The notes under the pieces are model-generated. The model had not been told where the DNA came from and ran no database searches. It saw nothing but the letters and a program-made list of their open reading frames with translations. The translations under genes and the position numbers were made by a program. Below, one piece after another: positions 1 to 6,343 of a stretch of 23,985 bases of DNA. The first letter of the stretch is position 1; every line of letters begins with the position of its first letter. This DNA comes from Nitrospirota bacterium (GTDB lineage: Bacteria; Nitrospirota_A; Leptospirillia; Leptospirillales; Leptospirillaceae), in contig JAKAAM010000012.1 of the NCBI GenBank assembly GCA_021802325.1, forward strand, positions 1-23,985. The letters run 5' to 3'.

Positions 1-30
1 GGAGGGTCGGGGGAGGGGAACGGAATGGTC

Positions 31-59
31 TTGACAATGGATCCGTTGCCGCCTATATT
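31..59 (+). promoter_or_regulatory. Sigma70-type promoter for the 38-aa membrane protein
   Basis: The sequence shows a perfect TTGACA at 31-36, a 17-nt spacer and TATATT at 54-59. Transcription should start near 66, about 55 nt before the ATG at 120. This is one of the best consensus promoters in the window, which implies strong housekeeping expression of the tiny gene behind it. Confidence 0.8.
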
Positions 60-119
60 GGGTAGGCATCGACGTTCTCATCATAAACTATTTTCCTTGA
101 ATTGAGCAAGGGGGCCAAC

Positions 120-236
120 ATGTACGACGTTCACAAGATGGTCGGAACGAATCCGAGCTTTATGGGGTGGATGGGCTTTCTGGCAATCGTTGCCATCATT
201 TTTGCTTGGGGATACGCCACCTCCGTCAAGCAGTAA
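120..236 (+). CDS. Small single-pass membrane protein (38 aa)
   Basis: ATG at 120 has an AAGGGGG Shine-Dalgarno at 108-114 (5-nt spacer), and the frame closes with TAA at 234-236. The peptide starts MYDVHKMVGTNPSF and then has one hydrophobic helix, roughly residues 16-33 (GWMGFLAIVAIIFAWGYA), before a short basic tail, TSVKQ. It is flanked by a consensus promoter and an intrinsic terminator, so it looks like a monocistronic, highly expressed gene. Its size and topology resemble small accessory subunits of membrane respiratory complexes such as cytochrome oxidases, but no family motif is recognisable and no oxidase gene is visible in the window, so the function is unassigned. I am confident it is a real gene and not of any role. 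Confidence 0.75.
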   Translation: MYDVHKMVGTNPSFMGWMGFLAIVAIIFAWGYATSVKQ

Positions 237-631
237 GGCACCTTTCCCTTCACCAGTCGAGTGGTCGTTGCTCGACAGGTCTTGAGCGTCTCCTCTCCAC
301 TCCTACAGGGGAGACCGGTCGCCCAAAAAAACACTAGCCTTTTTGCCCGGTTCGGAAGAACATTCCGTTCCGGGTTTTTTGTTTTATGGGGAAATCCCTC
401 AGCCATTCAGACGCCTCAATCCCAATCATTGCCTTCAGTCAATTCGCTCCCCACCCGCGCCACCCTGTCAGGGGAAATTCTCTCTCCTTTTCTTGGTTCG
501 CATGGCTTTTCTCCTTGCCATCTTTTTTCATGGCCTTAGTGTTTGCATGTGAGTCTGAGGGCATAGGCAAGACATGCTTGCGGAGCCTGTCCAGATTGAC
601 GCCGTATCTTAGGCCGGCAGGTATCTCGGGG
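237..631. other. Long non-coding gap before aprA
   Basis: Roughly 470 bp separate the 38-aa gene from aprA. It holds the terminator at 346-380, and a hairpin and promoter at 632-667 lie just past its end. Between 381 and 631 the open frames are short, overlapping and without ribosome-binding sites, and I see no convincing gene or known riboswitch fold. A small RNA is possible but not supported. Confidence 0.5.
346..380 (+). terminator. Rho-independent terminator
   Basis: Two 5-bp arm segments, CCCGG/CCGGG and CGGAA/TTCCG, are separated by a T-T internal mismatch and close on a GAACA loop. TTTTTT follows at 375-380 and an A-tract lies upstream at about 325-331. It would end the transcript from the promoter at 31-59. 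Confidence 0.75.
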
Positions 632-658
632 AGCAGGCTTGACAGACTCCTGCTTTTT
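632..658 (+). terminator. Terminator-like hairpin overlapping the aprA promoter
   Basis: AGCAGG at 632-637 pairs with CCTGCT at 649-654 and is followed by TTTTT. The -35 hexamer of the aprA promoter (639-644) sits in the loop. It may insulate aprA from upstream transcription, or the symmetry may be a protein-binding site. The stem is only 6 bp, so the call is tentative. Confidence 0.35.
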
Positions 659-667
659 ATGTATGTT
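639..667 (+). promoter_or_regulatory. Sigma70-type promoter of the aprA-aprB-sat operon
   Basis: TTGACA at 639-644, a 17-nt spacer and TATGTT at 662-667. The predicted start near 674 leaves an untranslated leader of about 34 nt that carries AGGAGG at 697-702, 5 nt before the aprA ATG. A 34-nt leader is too short for a classical riboswitch, so regulation is more likely at initiation. Confidence 0.7.
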
Positions 668-707
668 ATTTAATTAGTAATCTAATGAATTTAAACAGGA
701 GGTCCTC

Positions 708-2498
708 ATGTCCACCCCGAACGCTTTTGCCGTTTACGACACCGATCTTCTCATTATCGGAGGGGGAACGGCCGGATGTTATGCGGCGATCATTGCCCGT
801 CGAGAAAACCCCGACCTGAAGGTTTTAGTGGTTGATAAGGCTCATATTGACCGTTCCGGCTGCCTGGCCGGAGGGATGAATGCCATCAATGCCTACATCA
901 ACCCCGGAGAGACGGTCGACAGCTTTGTCGAGTATGTTCGGGAAGATGCCATGGGGATCCTTCGGGAGGATCTGGTGAGGACTCAGGCGGCGCTCTTTTC
1001 TGAGGTGGTGGCGACGGTCGAGGCGATGGGACTTCCCATCGTCAAGGACCCCGACGGGAAGTATTCACCTCGTGGTCGCTGGAACATCAAGATCCACGGA
1101 GAGTCTCTCAAGCCGATCCTGGCGCGTGAGGTCAGAAGAAGTGGAGCGGAGGTTCTCGACAGGGTTGTTGTGACCGACCTGGTCACCATCGGGGGGGCCG
1201 TCCACGGGGCCGTGGGCTTTTCCCTCAAAAGTGGCGAGCCCATCAGGGTCTCCGCAAAAAAGACCATTGTGGCGACCGGAGGAGCCTCTGGGCTCTATCG
1301 GCCCAACAATGAAGGTCGCTCCCGCCACAAGATGTGGTATTCCCCCTTCAATGCGGGGGCGGGGTATGCCATCGGCATCAGGGCGGGAGCCGAGATGACA
1401 AGCTTTGAACACCGCTTCATTGCCCTGCGGACCAAGGATACCATCGCCCCCACCGGGACCCTGGCGTTAGGATTCGGGGCTCCCCAGGTTAACTCCAAAG
1501 GCGAGGAATTCATGAAGCTCCGGTGGGCTGATAAGGGCGGAGAGGGGGCACCGACGCCTCTTCGACTCGAGGCCCCGCTCAGGGAAATCGAGGCCGGAAA
1601 CGGTCCCTGCTTCATGGATACCCGGCATTTGGGAGCAGCCGATCTCAAAAGGCTCTATGAGGCCTACCTCGACATGTATCCCAATACGGTTCTCTACTGG
1701 GCGGCCAATAATGACGATCTGACGCGGACGCCGGTCGAAATTTGCGGAACCGAGCCCTATCTCGTAGGGGGGCATTGTCAGGCTGGATACTGGGTTGATG
1801 TCGACCGGCGGACCACTCTTCCGAACCTTTTTGCCGCAGGAGATGTGGCGGGAGGGGCCCCATACAAATTCGTCAGCGGGTGCTTCGCCGAAGGGGCCAT
1901 TGCAGCGCGAGCCGCCTCTCGGGAGATTCGGGAGGAAAAAAAGGGTCTTGCTCATCCGGGAAAGTCTGTGGAAGCGGCACTCCTCCAGAGAACCCTTTCC
2001 TTTCTGTCGAAAAATGACAAGGTAAAGCCTGGTTCAATTCGCCCGGATGAGGCCAAAAGCCGCCTGCAAAAGATTATGGACGAGTATGCCGGAGGGCTGA
2101 GGACCTCCTACCGCATGAATGAGGCCGGCCTTCTCATGGCAAAGAAGAAGCTCGATTTTCTCCGCCAGGACCTTGGCCGGATAGAGGCCGAGGACGCCTT
2201 CGCTCTGATGGGCGCCCATGAGGTGGCGGATCGCCTGGATGTGGCCCAGGTTCTGGTTGAACACCTTCTGGCTCGGCGCGAAACCCGGTGGCCGGGATTT
2301 CAGAGCCGCCAGGACTGGCCGAATGCCGATCGGCGTTACGAACACTTTATCAATTCGATTCGTGAGGACGAGGGAACGATCCGGATCATCCACCGGAGCC
2401 TCTCCGGTGAGATCCTTCCCTGGGAGGACGAGGGCTTCCAGGAATCTCTCGGGGAGTCGGCGATCGTTACCTCGGGGACGTCTGTGGGGAAGTCCTGA
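708..2498 (+). CDS. aprA: Adenylylsulfate (APS) reductase, alpha (flavoprotein) subunit
   Basis: This FAD subunit reduces APS to sulfite and AMP together with the iron-sulfur beta subunit encoded next. The product has 596 residues. The N-terminal Rossmann motif GGGTAGC lies at about 18-24, followed by the RSGCLAGGMNAINAY flavin region (49-63) typical of the AprA branch of the fumarate reductase/succinate dehydrogenase flavoprotein family. GGHCQAGYWVD (354-364) carries His356, at the place of the catalytic His of archaeal AprA, and Arg236/Arg241 lie in EHRFIALR. FAAGDVAGG (375-383) is the second FAD contact. The start is fixed by AGGAGG 5 nt upstream. It is clearly shorter than the roughly 650-residue AprA of sulfate reducers, and no qmo or aprM gene is adjacent. 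I infer an assimilatory or low-flux role, or a distinct AprA lineage. Confidence 0.88.
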   Translation: MSTPNAFAVYDTDLLIIGGGTAGCYAAIIARRENPDLKVLVVDKAHIDRSGCLAGGMNAINAYINPGETVDSFVEYVREDAMGILREDLVRTQAALFSEVVATVEAMGLPIVKDPDGKYSPRGRWNIKIHGESLKPILAREVRRSGAEVLDRVVVTDLVTIGGAVHGAVGFSLKSGEPIRVSAKKTIVATGGASGLYRPNNEGRSRHKMWYSPFNAGAGYAIGIRAGAEMTSFEHRFIALRTKDTIAPTGTLALGFGAPQVNSKGEEFMKLRWADKGGEGAPTPLRLEAPLREIEAGNGPCFMDTRHLGAADLKRLYEAYLDMYPNTVLYWAANNDDLTRTPVEICGTEPYLVGGHCQAGYWVDVDRRTTLPNLFAAGDVAGGAPYKFVSGCFAEGAIAARAASREIREEKKGLAHPGKSVEAALLQRTLSFLSKNDKVKPGSIRPDEAKSRLQKIMDEYAGGLRTSYRMNEAGLLMAKKKLDFLRQDLGRIEAEDAFALMGAHEVADRLDVAQVLVEHLLARRETRWPGFQSRQDWPNADRRYEHFINSIREDEGTIRIIHRSLSGEILPWEDEGFQESLGESAIVTSGTSVGKS

Positions 2499-2525
2499 AA
2501 AAGTCGCATAACGAAGGAGACTGTG

Positions 2526-2867
2526 ATGGGAATTGCCATATCTGAGACGCTGTGCCATGGATGCAAAAAGCTGCCGGAGGCTCGTTGCGTCATTGCCTGT
2601 CCGGGGAACCTCATTCGGATGGACGAGGAGCGAAACCTTGCTGTGATGCGCGAGCAGGCTGACTGCTGGGATTGCTATGCCTGCGTGAAGATGTGCCCCG
2701 TGGGAGCGGTGGATGTGGTTCTTCCCTACGAGCTGGCGGGGCGGGGGGCTCGTCTTTTCCCCCGCCTGAGACGGGAGTCCATTCGCTGGACTCTGCAGGT
2801 GGACGGGAAAGAAGATCAGATCTTTGAGCTTGCCACGCGTGTTCCGGAGGAGCTTCTCGAAGGCTAG
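2526..2867 (+). CDS. aprB: Adenylylsulfate reductase, beta (iron-sulfur) subunit
   Basis: This ferredoxin-like partner of AprA feeds electrons to the flavin. With ATG at 2526 it has 113 residues; AAGGAG at 2514-2519 is 6 nt away. The GTG at 2523 is in frame but only 3 nt from that site, so ATG is preferred. Two [4Fe-4S] sets are visible: C10-x2-C13-x7-C21-x3-C25-P and C47-x2-C50-x2-C53-x3-C57-P. Dissimilatory AprB is about 150 residues with a long C-terminal tail that wraps AprA; here that tail is cut to some 55 residues. The gene lies 27 nt after aprA, so the order is A-B rather than the common B-A of sulfate reducers. Confidence 0.85.
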   Translation: MGIAISETLCHGCKKLPEARCVIACPGNLIRMDEERNLAVMREQADCWDCYACVKMCPVGAVDVVLPYELAGRGARLFPRLRRESIRWTLQVDGKEDQIFELATRVPEELLEG

Positions 2868-2888
2868 ACAGTGAAGAAATGAAGGGGT

Positions 2889-2939
2889 TGGCCATGTGTT
2901 GAGCCTTCCATTCCAGATAGGGAGGAGCCTTCATGGCCA
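2889..2939 (+). promoter_or_regulatory. Inverted repeat enclosing the leader-ORF start codon
   Basis: TGGCCATG at 2889-2896 is an exact reverse complement of CATGGCCA at 2932-2939. The second arm contains the ATG (2933) of the 11-codon ORF, and its Shine-Dalgarno (2921-2927) lies in the 35-nt loop. If it folds in the mRNA, the stem would hide the start codon between aprB and sat. With 8 bp and a long loop its stability is uncertain. Confidence 0.4.
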
Positions 2940-2968
2940 TTGTTGGCGAAACCGGTGATCCTTGTTAA
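2933..2968 (+). CDS. Putative 11-codon leader peptide upstream of sat
   Basis: ATG at 2933 is preceded by GGAGGAG at 2921-2927 with a 5-nt spacer, stronger than most start sites in this window. The frame reads MAIVGETGDPC and stops at TAA 2966-2968. Its last sense codon is Cys, and its stop codon overlaps the AAAGGAG ribosome-binding site of sat (2967-2973). Ribosomes finishing the peptide would sit on the sat start region, so translational coupling or leader-peptide control of ATP sulfurylase is plausible. A cysteine codon at the end of a leader in a sulfate-assimilation operon fits an attenuation idea, but only one Cys codon is present. The peptide may simply be a decayed start. This is inference from layout alone. 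Confidence 0.4.
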   Translation: MAIVGETGDPC

Positions 2969-2979
2969 AGGAGTTCAAG

Positions 2980-4170
2980 ATGTTCCTCTCTGTTCCTCAT
3001 GGTGGTCGGTTGATTACGGCACTCTCCCCGGCCTCCGCCCGTCCCGAAATGGCGAGAGCCTATGCGACACGTCCGGCCATCCGGCTTTCTCCGCGAGAGA
3101 TCTCGGACTTGGGCCTCATTGCCATTGGGGCCGTGAGTCCGCTCGATGGTTTCATGGATGAGAAGACCTATCATTCGGTCGTTGATCGCATGAGGCTCCC
3201 GGATGGTCTGGTCTTCCCTCTTCCCATCGTGTTGCCGGTTCGGGAGGAGGAGGCCCGGGGGCTTCGGATCGGAGAGGTTGTGCGTCTTTTGGACACAAGC
3301 GATCGTCTTCTGGGGCTCATGACGGTCTCGGACATCTTTCGGAGGGACCTTGAGTGGGAAGCCCAGGAGGTCTATCGGACGAATGATCCCGCCCATCCCG
3401 GAGTTGCCGCCCTCGGGCGCCTTCCCGGACCCTTTGCCATCGGGGGCAAGGTCACCGTATTCGACGACTGGTCGGAGGGCCCCTTTGCCCCCCTTGCCCT
3501 GACTCCGACCGAATCCCGGGCCCGCTTCGAGTCCCTGGGGTGGCAGACGGTCGTGGGGTTTCAGACAAGAAATCCCATTCACCGGGCGCACGAATATATC
3601 CAGAAGTGTTCGCTTGAGATTGTCGATGGACTCTTCCTTCACCCCCTTGTGGGCGAGACCAAGGAAGATGACGTTCCTGCCCGCGTTCGGATGGATTGTT
3701 ACAACGTTCTTCTCGAGAGGTATTACCCCCGGACAAGAGTTGTCCTGGGGGTCTTTCCCGGAGCCATGCGCTATGCCGGTCCCAGGGAGGCCCTCTTCCA
3801 TGCACTGGTAAGAAAAAACTATGGCTGCACCCATTTTATCGTGGGTCGGGACCATGCCGGAGTGGGGAGCTACTACGGTCCCTTCGAGGCCCATGCCCTT
3901 CTGCGCCAGTTCTCCTTCGATGAACTGGGGATCATCCCGATCTTCTTTGATACCGCCTATTACTGCCGAACCTGCGAAGGAATGGTTTCCCACAAGACCT
4001 GCGGACATGACGAGAGCTCCCATGTTCTTCTCTCCGGAACAAAGGTCCGTCAGATGCTCCGTGATGGGTTGCCTCCCCCTCCCGAGATGACCCGCCCGGA
4101 GGTTGCCGCGGTGTTGATCGGCCACTACAGGAAGCGTGAAGAGAGCATCCCGGCGGTTTCCTCCTCTTGA
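2980..4170 (+). CDS. sat: Sulfate adenylyltransferase (ATP sulfurylase)
   Basis: The enzyme converts ATP and sulfate to APS and pyrophosphate (or the reverse) in the cytoplasm, supplying the substrate of AprAB. With ATG 2980 (AAAGGAG at 2967-2973, 6-nt spacer) it has 396 residues, normal for single-domain Sat. The nucleotide-binding signature QTRNPIHRAHE is at 195-205 and GRDHAGVG at 289-296. A cysteine/histidine cluster (C329, C332, C341, H343) matches the zinc site of the bacterial and archaeal Sat branch linked to dissimilatory sulfur metabolism. No APS kinase domain is fused. A TTG 18 nt upstream in frame has no suitable ribosome-binding site. It closes the aprA-aprB-sat operon; no clear terminator follows before the convergent regulator at 4226. 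Confidence 0.93.
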   Translation: MFLSVPHGGRLITALSPASARPEMARAYATRPAIRLSPREISDLGLIAIGAVSPLDGFMDEKTYHSVVDRMRLPDGLVFPLPIVLPVREEEARGLRIGEVVRLLDTSDRLLGLMTVSDIFRRDLEWEAQEVYRTNDPAHPGVAALGRLPGPFAIGGKVTVFDDWSEGPFAPLALTPTESRARFESLGWQTVVGFQTRNPIHRAHEYIQKCSLEIVDGLFLHPLVGETKEDDVPARVRMDCYNVLLERYYPRTRVVLGVFPGAMRYAGPREALFHALVRKNYGCTHFIVGRDHAGVGSYYGPFEAHALLRQFSFDELGIIPIFFDTAYYCRTCEGMVSHKTCGHDESSHVLLSGTKVRQMLRDGLPPPPEMTRPEVAAVLIGHYRKREESIPAVSSS

Positions 4171-4225
4171 GAGGGAGCCTTCTTGTTGGCAGACGAAGCC
4201 GGATCGTTTATGGGATGTCGAAGAA

Positions 4226-4594
4226 TCAGGAGGCAGAACGCGAAGAAAGAAGTCGGGCCAACTGCCGGATGGCCCGCTTTGAAGGAGAGTCGAGATTGCC
4301 GATGAAGAGAAGTTCGTAGGAGTTTCCGTATGCGGGAGAGGCTTCAGCGGCAACACCGTCTTGAACTCCGGTGAGGAGGTAGTCGACACTGACCGAGAAC
4401 GAGAGGGCCAGAGCCAGCAGAAGCTCGATGGACGGGGGCCGGATCCCCCGTTCGGCCCGGGAGATGTCCACCTGCTTGCACCCGATGCGCTTTGCCAATT
4501 CGGATTGGGTCAAGGGACCCCGAAGGTTCCGGATGCGTTGTCCGGTGGCCTTCGGGTCCCATTTGACCTTTATTCCATTTTGGTTTATAGTCAA
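4226..4594 (-). CDS. XRE-family helix-turn-helix regulator (122 aa)
   Basis: Probable DNA-binding repressor. Residues about 17-72 form a Cro/C1-type HTH: RIRNLRGPLTQSELAKRIG, then CKQVDISRAERGIRPPSIELL, ending in the typical VDYLLTG. The C-terminal 45 residues (FIGNLDSPSKRAIRQLARLL) look like a short helical dimerisation tail. The only in-frame start that keeps the whole domain is TTG at 4594, with no good Shine-Dalgarno, only a distant AAAAGG, so the exact start is uncertain. It is divergent from a second small HTH gene (4666) with a palindrome between them, and convergent with sat. It could regulate itself and its neighbour; no target outside the pair can be named. Confidence 0.75.
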   Translation of the reverse strand: MTINQNGIKVKWDPKATGQRIRNLRGPLTQSELAKRIGCKQVDISRAERGIRPPSIELLLALALSFSVSVDYLLTGVQDGVAAEASPAYGNSYELLFIGNLDSPSKRAIRQLARLLSSRSAS

Positions 4595-4601
4595 CCTTAA
4601 G

Positions 4602-4616
4602 ATACCTTTTTGGTAT
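4602..4616. promoter_or_regulatory. Candidate operator between divergent HTH genes
   Basis: ATACC-TTTTT-GGTAT is a perfect 5-bp inverted repeat in the 71-bp AT-rich gap between the two divergent HTH genes. It is placed as an autoregulatory site of an XRE protein would be. The arms are short, so chance symmetry is possible. Confidence 0.35.
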
Positions 4617-4665
4617 AAGGAATGGCTTTTCGAACAATAAAAAACCCTTTTGCGGATTATAGTTT

Positions 4666-4899
4666 TTGGACAAGGACACGGTCAAGAAAGTCCGGATTGC
4701 GCTGGTACAGCGGGAATGGACCCAGAGCGATTTGGCCAGACAGGTCGGGATATCTGCGGCTTATCTGAGCCTGGTGATGAAGGGACACCGATGTGTCCCC
4801 GATCTGGAGGTCCGGATTCTTGAGATGCTGGATTTGTCCCGAAGGACTGAGGGTCCGCCTGAGACTCACAAAAAGCATGAGTCCCAAGTGGAGTCATAA
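4666..4899 (+). CDS. Small Cro/C1-type HTH protein (77 aa)
   Basis: Residues about 6-55 form one HTH domain: VRIALVQREWTQSDLARQVG, then ISAAYLSLVMKG, with the LEVRILEMLDL helix closing it, followed by a charged disordered tail. It is Cro-sized with no effector domain. The only start is TTG at 4666, because a TAG lies in frame just upstream at 4660-4662. No ribosome-binding site is visible, and a TATAGT box at 4658-4663 lies right before it, so the mRNA could be leaderless or the start misjudged. It overlaps the end of the convergent helicase gene by 6 bp. With the divergent XRE gene it forms a two-regulator module reminiscent of phage C1/Cro pairs, but no phage genes are near. Confidence 0.65.
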   Translation: MDKDTVKKVRIALVQREWTQSDLARQVGISAAYLSLVMKGHRCVPDLEVRILEMLDLSRRTEGPPETHKKHESQVES

Positions 4900-6309
4900 G
4901 ATCGCCCCCGCGAGCAGGAGCTGGTGGCGGGGCCGGGTGCAGGCGACGTAGAGGCCCCGGAGGAAGGTTCGATCATCCCGAAAGTAGGTCATGTCGCGCC
5001 AGTCGACAATGACCGAGTCGAAGGTACTGCCCTGCGCCTTGAAGACCGTTGTGGCATAGCTGTGCCGAAGGGGTGCAAAGGCGCGTTTAAGCTTCCATGC
5101 CGCTCGTGACATCTGAGCGGATTCCTGTTTTGCCAAGAGTCCCTTTTTCTCTCTGATTCGTCTCACCTCCCGAAAAATCCTGTCGACCTCGGCCTGATGG
5201 GACGACGAGTCTTCCGGAACCAAAAAAGAAAACTCCTCTCCCGAATCATCTTCAAGATAGACACGAAAGGCCGGAATCTCCGGATAGTCGGGATGCCGCT
5301 CCGGGAAGATTTCAAGGACCGTCACCTCCTCTCCCGCGGCCACCACGCCTGTCAGCTCTCCTGCCATGGATCGAATTCCCGTTGTTTCGTTGACCAGGAC
5401 CCGCTCGTTGGGGGCAAAAGGGGTCGGGCAATCGCCATAGTGGCTTTTGAAGAGAAGGCGGTTGTAGCGTTCGACCTGGCGGTTTGTATAGGCCAGAATC
5501 CGGAGGTTGTCCCCCTGGGTTTCAATGCGACGCGACCAGAGCAGGATGTCCTGGTCCTTGCCGCCGATGCGGAAGAGGGCTTCCCGGGACGAAGGGAGAA
5601 GATCGAGATCTCCGAGGGAGCCTTCCCATTCCCCCAGAAGATCCCGAAGAGTCGGGCGGCCTCGTGCCGGATCCCACTCGAGGATCCGTCGCGTCAGGGT
5701 ATGAAGAGGGTGATCTTTGTCCTGTCTGTGGATACGGGTCAGGGCAATTCTCGGAAGCGGGAGGGCAAAGACCGGAGGAGTATCGAGAAGTGCGGCGCTC
5801 ACCGGAGGGAGCTGGTGAGGGTCTCCCACGAAGAGGATCCGGGATCGCTTCTTCTGACGTTCAAGTGTTTCCAGAAGTTCTGGGCCCACAAGGGAGCATT
5901 CGTCGACGACGATCCAGTCGAAGAGGGAGAGGTCGGGAGAGGCTCCCGGTGCGAGGTCGTAGGTGCCGTCTTCCTTCTCGCTGAGGCGAAGTCCCAGAAG
6001 GGAGTGGAGGGTGGCAAAGGTCGCGCCGCTACCGGAGGAGCGAAGGCTCTCCCGAAGGACCCGGAGGGCCTTGTGGGTCGGGGCCGTGACAGCCACCTGT
6101 CCCCCGCGGACCATGACCTCCACAAGAAACTTTGCCGTCAGCGTGGTCTTTCCCGAGCCGGCAGGCCCCGAAAGGATCACGGCGGGAATCTCCGGGTGGT
6201 CGAGAAGATCCCGGAGGGTTCGTTCGGGGTCGGAGGGGTCAGGGTGCCAATGTCCTTTTCCGCGTGGCGAACGTCCAAATAGTGTCACGGAAGATAACCC
6301 TTGGGGCAT
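4894..6309 (-). CDS. RecD/Dda-like superfamily 1 DNA helicase (AAA_30 plus UvrD C-terminal fold)
   Basis: ATP-dependent helicase of the SF1B group. With ATG 6309 it has 471 residues. Walker A GPAGSGKTT is at 48-56, followed by APTHKALRVL (motif Ia), Walker B DWIVVDECSLV, motif III GDPHQLPPV and ALTRIHRQ (motif IV-like). Near the C-terminus HSYATTVFKAQGSTFDSV is the VAVHKSQG-type motif V, and ALYVACTR-like GLYVACTRPRHQLLL is motif VI. It lacks the N-terminal domains of RecD2, so it is a compact Dda-like form. The frame stays open to 6588 inside ettA, but that stretch has no helicase homology; GTG 6288 is an alternative start. It is the last gene of the phytochrome-heme oxygenase-ettA run, 34 nt after ettA. 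A role in replication-fork or recombination repair is likely; the specific pathway is unknown. Confidence 0.82.
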   Translation of the reverse strand: MPQGLSSVTLFGRSPRGKGHWHPDPSDPERTLRDLLDHPEIPAVILSGPAGSGKTTLTAKFLVEVMVRGGQVAVTAPTHKALRVLRESLRSSGSGATFATLHSLLGLRLSEKEDGTYDLAPGASPDLSLFDWIVVDECSLVGPELLETLERQKKRSRILFVGDPHQLPPVSAALLDTPPVFALPLPRIALTRIHRQDKDHPLHTLTRRILEWDPARGRPTLRDLLGEWEGSLGDLDLLPSSREALFRIGGKDQDILLWSRRIETQGDNLRILAYTNRQVERYNRLLFKSHYGDCPTPFAPNERVLVNETTGIRSMAGELTGVVAAGEEVTVLEIFPERHPDYPEIPAFRVYLEDDSGEEFSFLVPEDSSSHQAEVDRIFREVRRIREKKGLLAKQESAQMSRAAWKLKRAFAPLRHSYATTVFKAQGSTFDSVIVDWRDMTYFRDDRTFLRGLYVACTRPRHQLLLAGAIL

Positions 6310-6343
6310 TCCCGTGGGCAAAGGGTGAGGGAATGTCGGCGGC

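Noticed and set aside
2965..4389. 474-codon minus-strand frame opposite sat
   Set aside because: It lies antisense to a gene with perfect ATP sulfurylase motifs, has no recognisable domain and reflects codon bias of the real gene.
5197..6282. 361-codon plus-strand frame opposite the helicase
   Set aside because: Antisense shadow; low-complexity arginine/glycine composition and no ribosome-binding site or domain.
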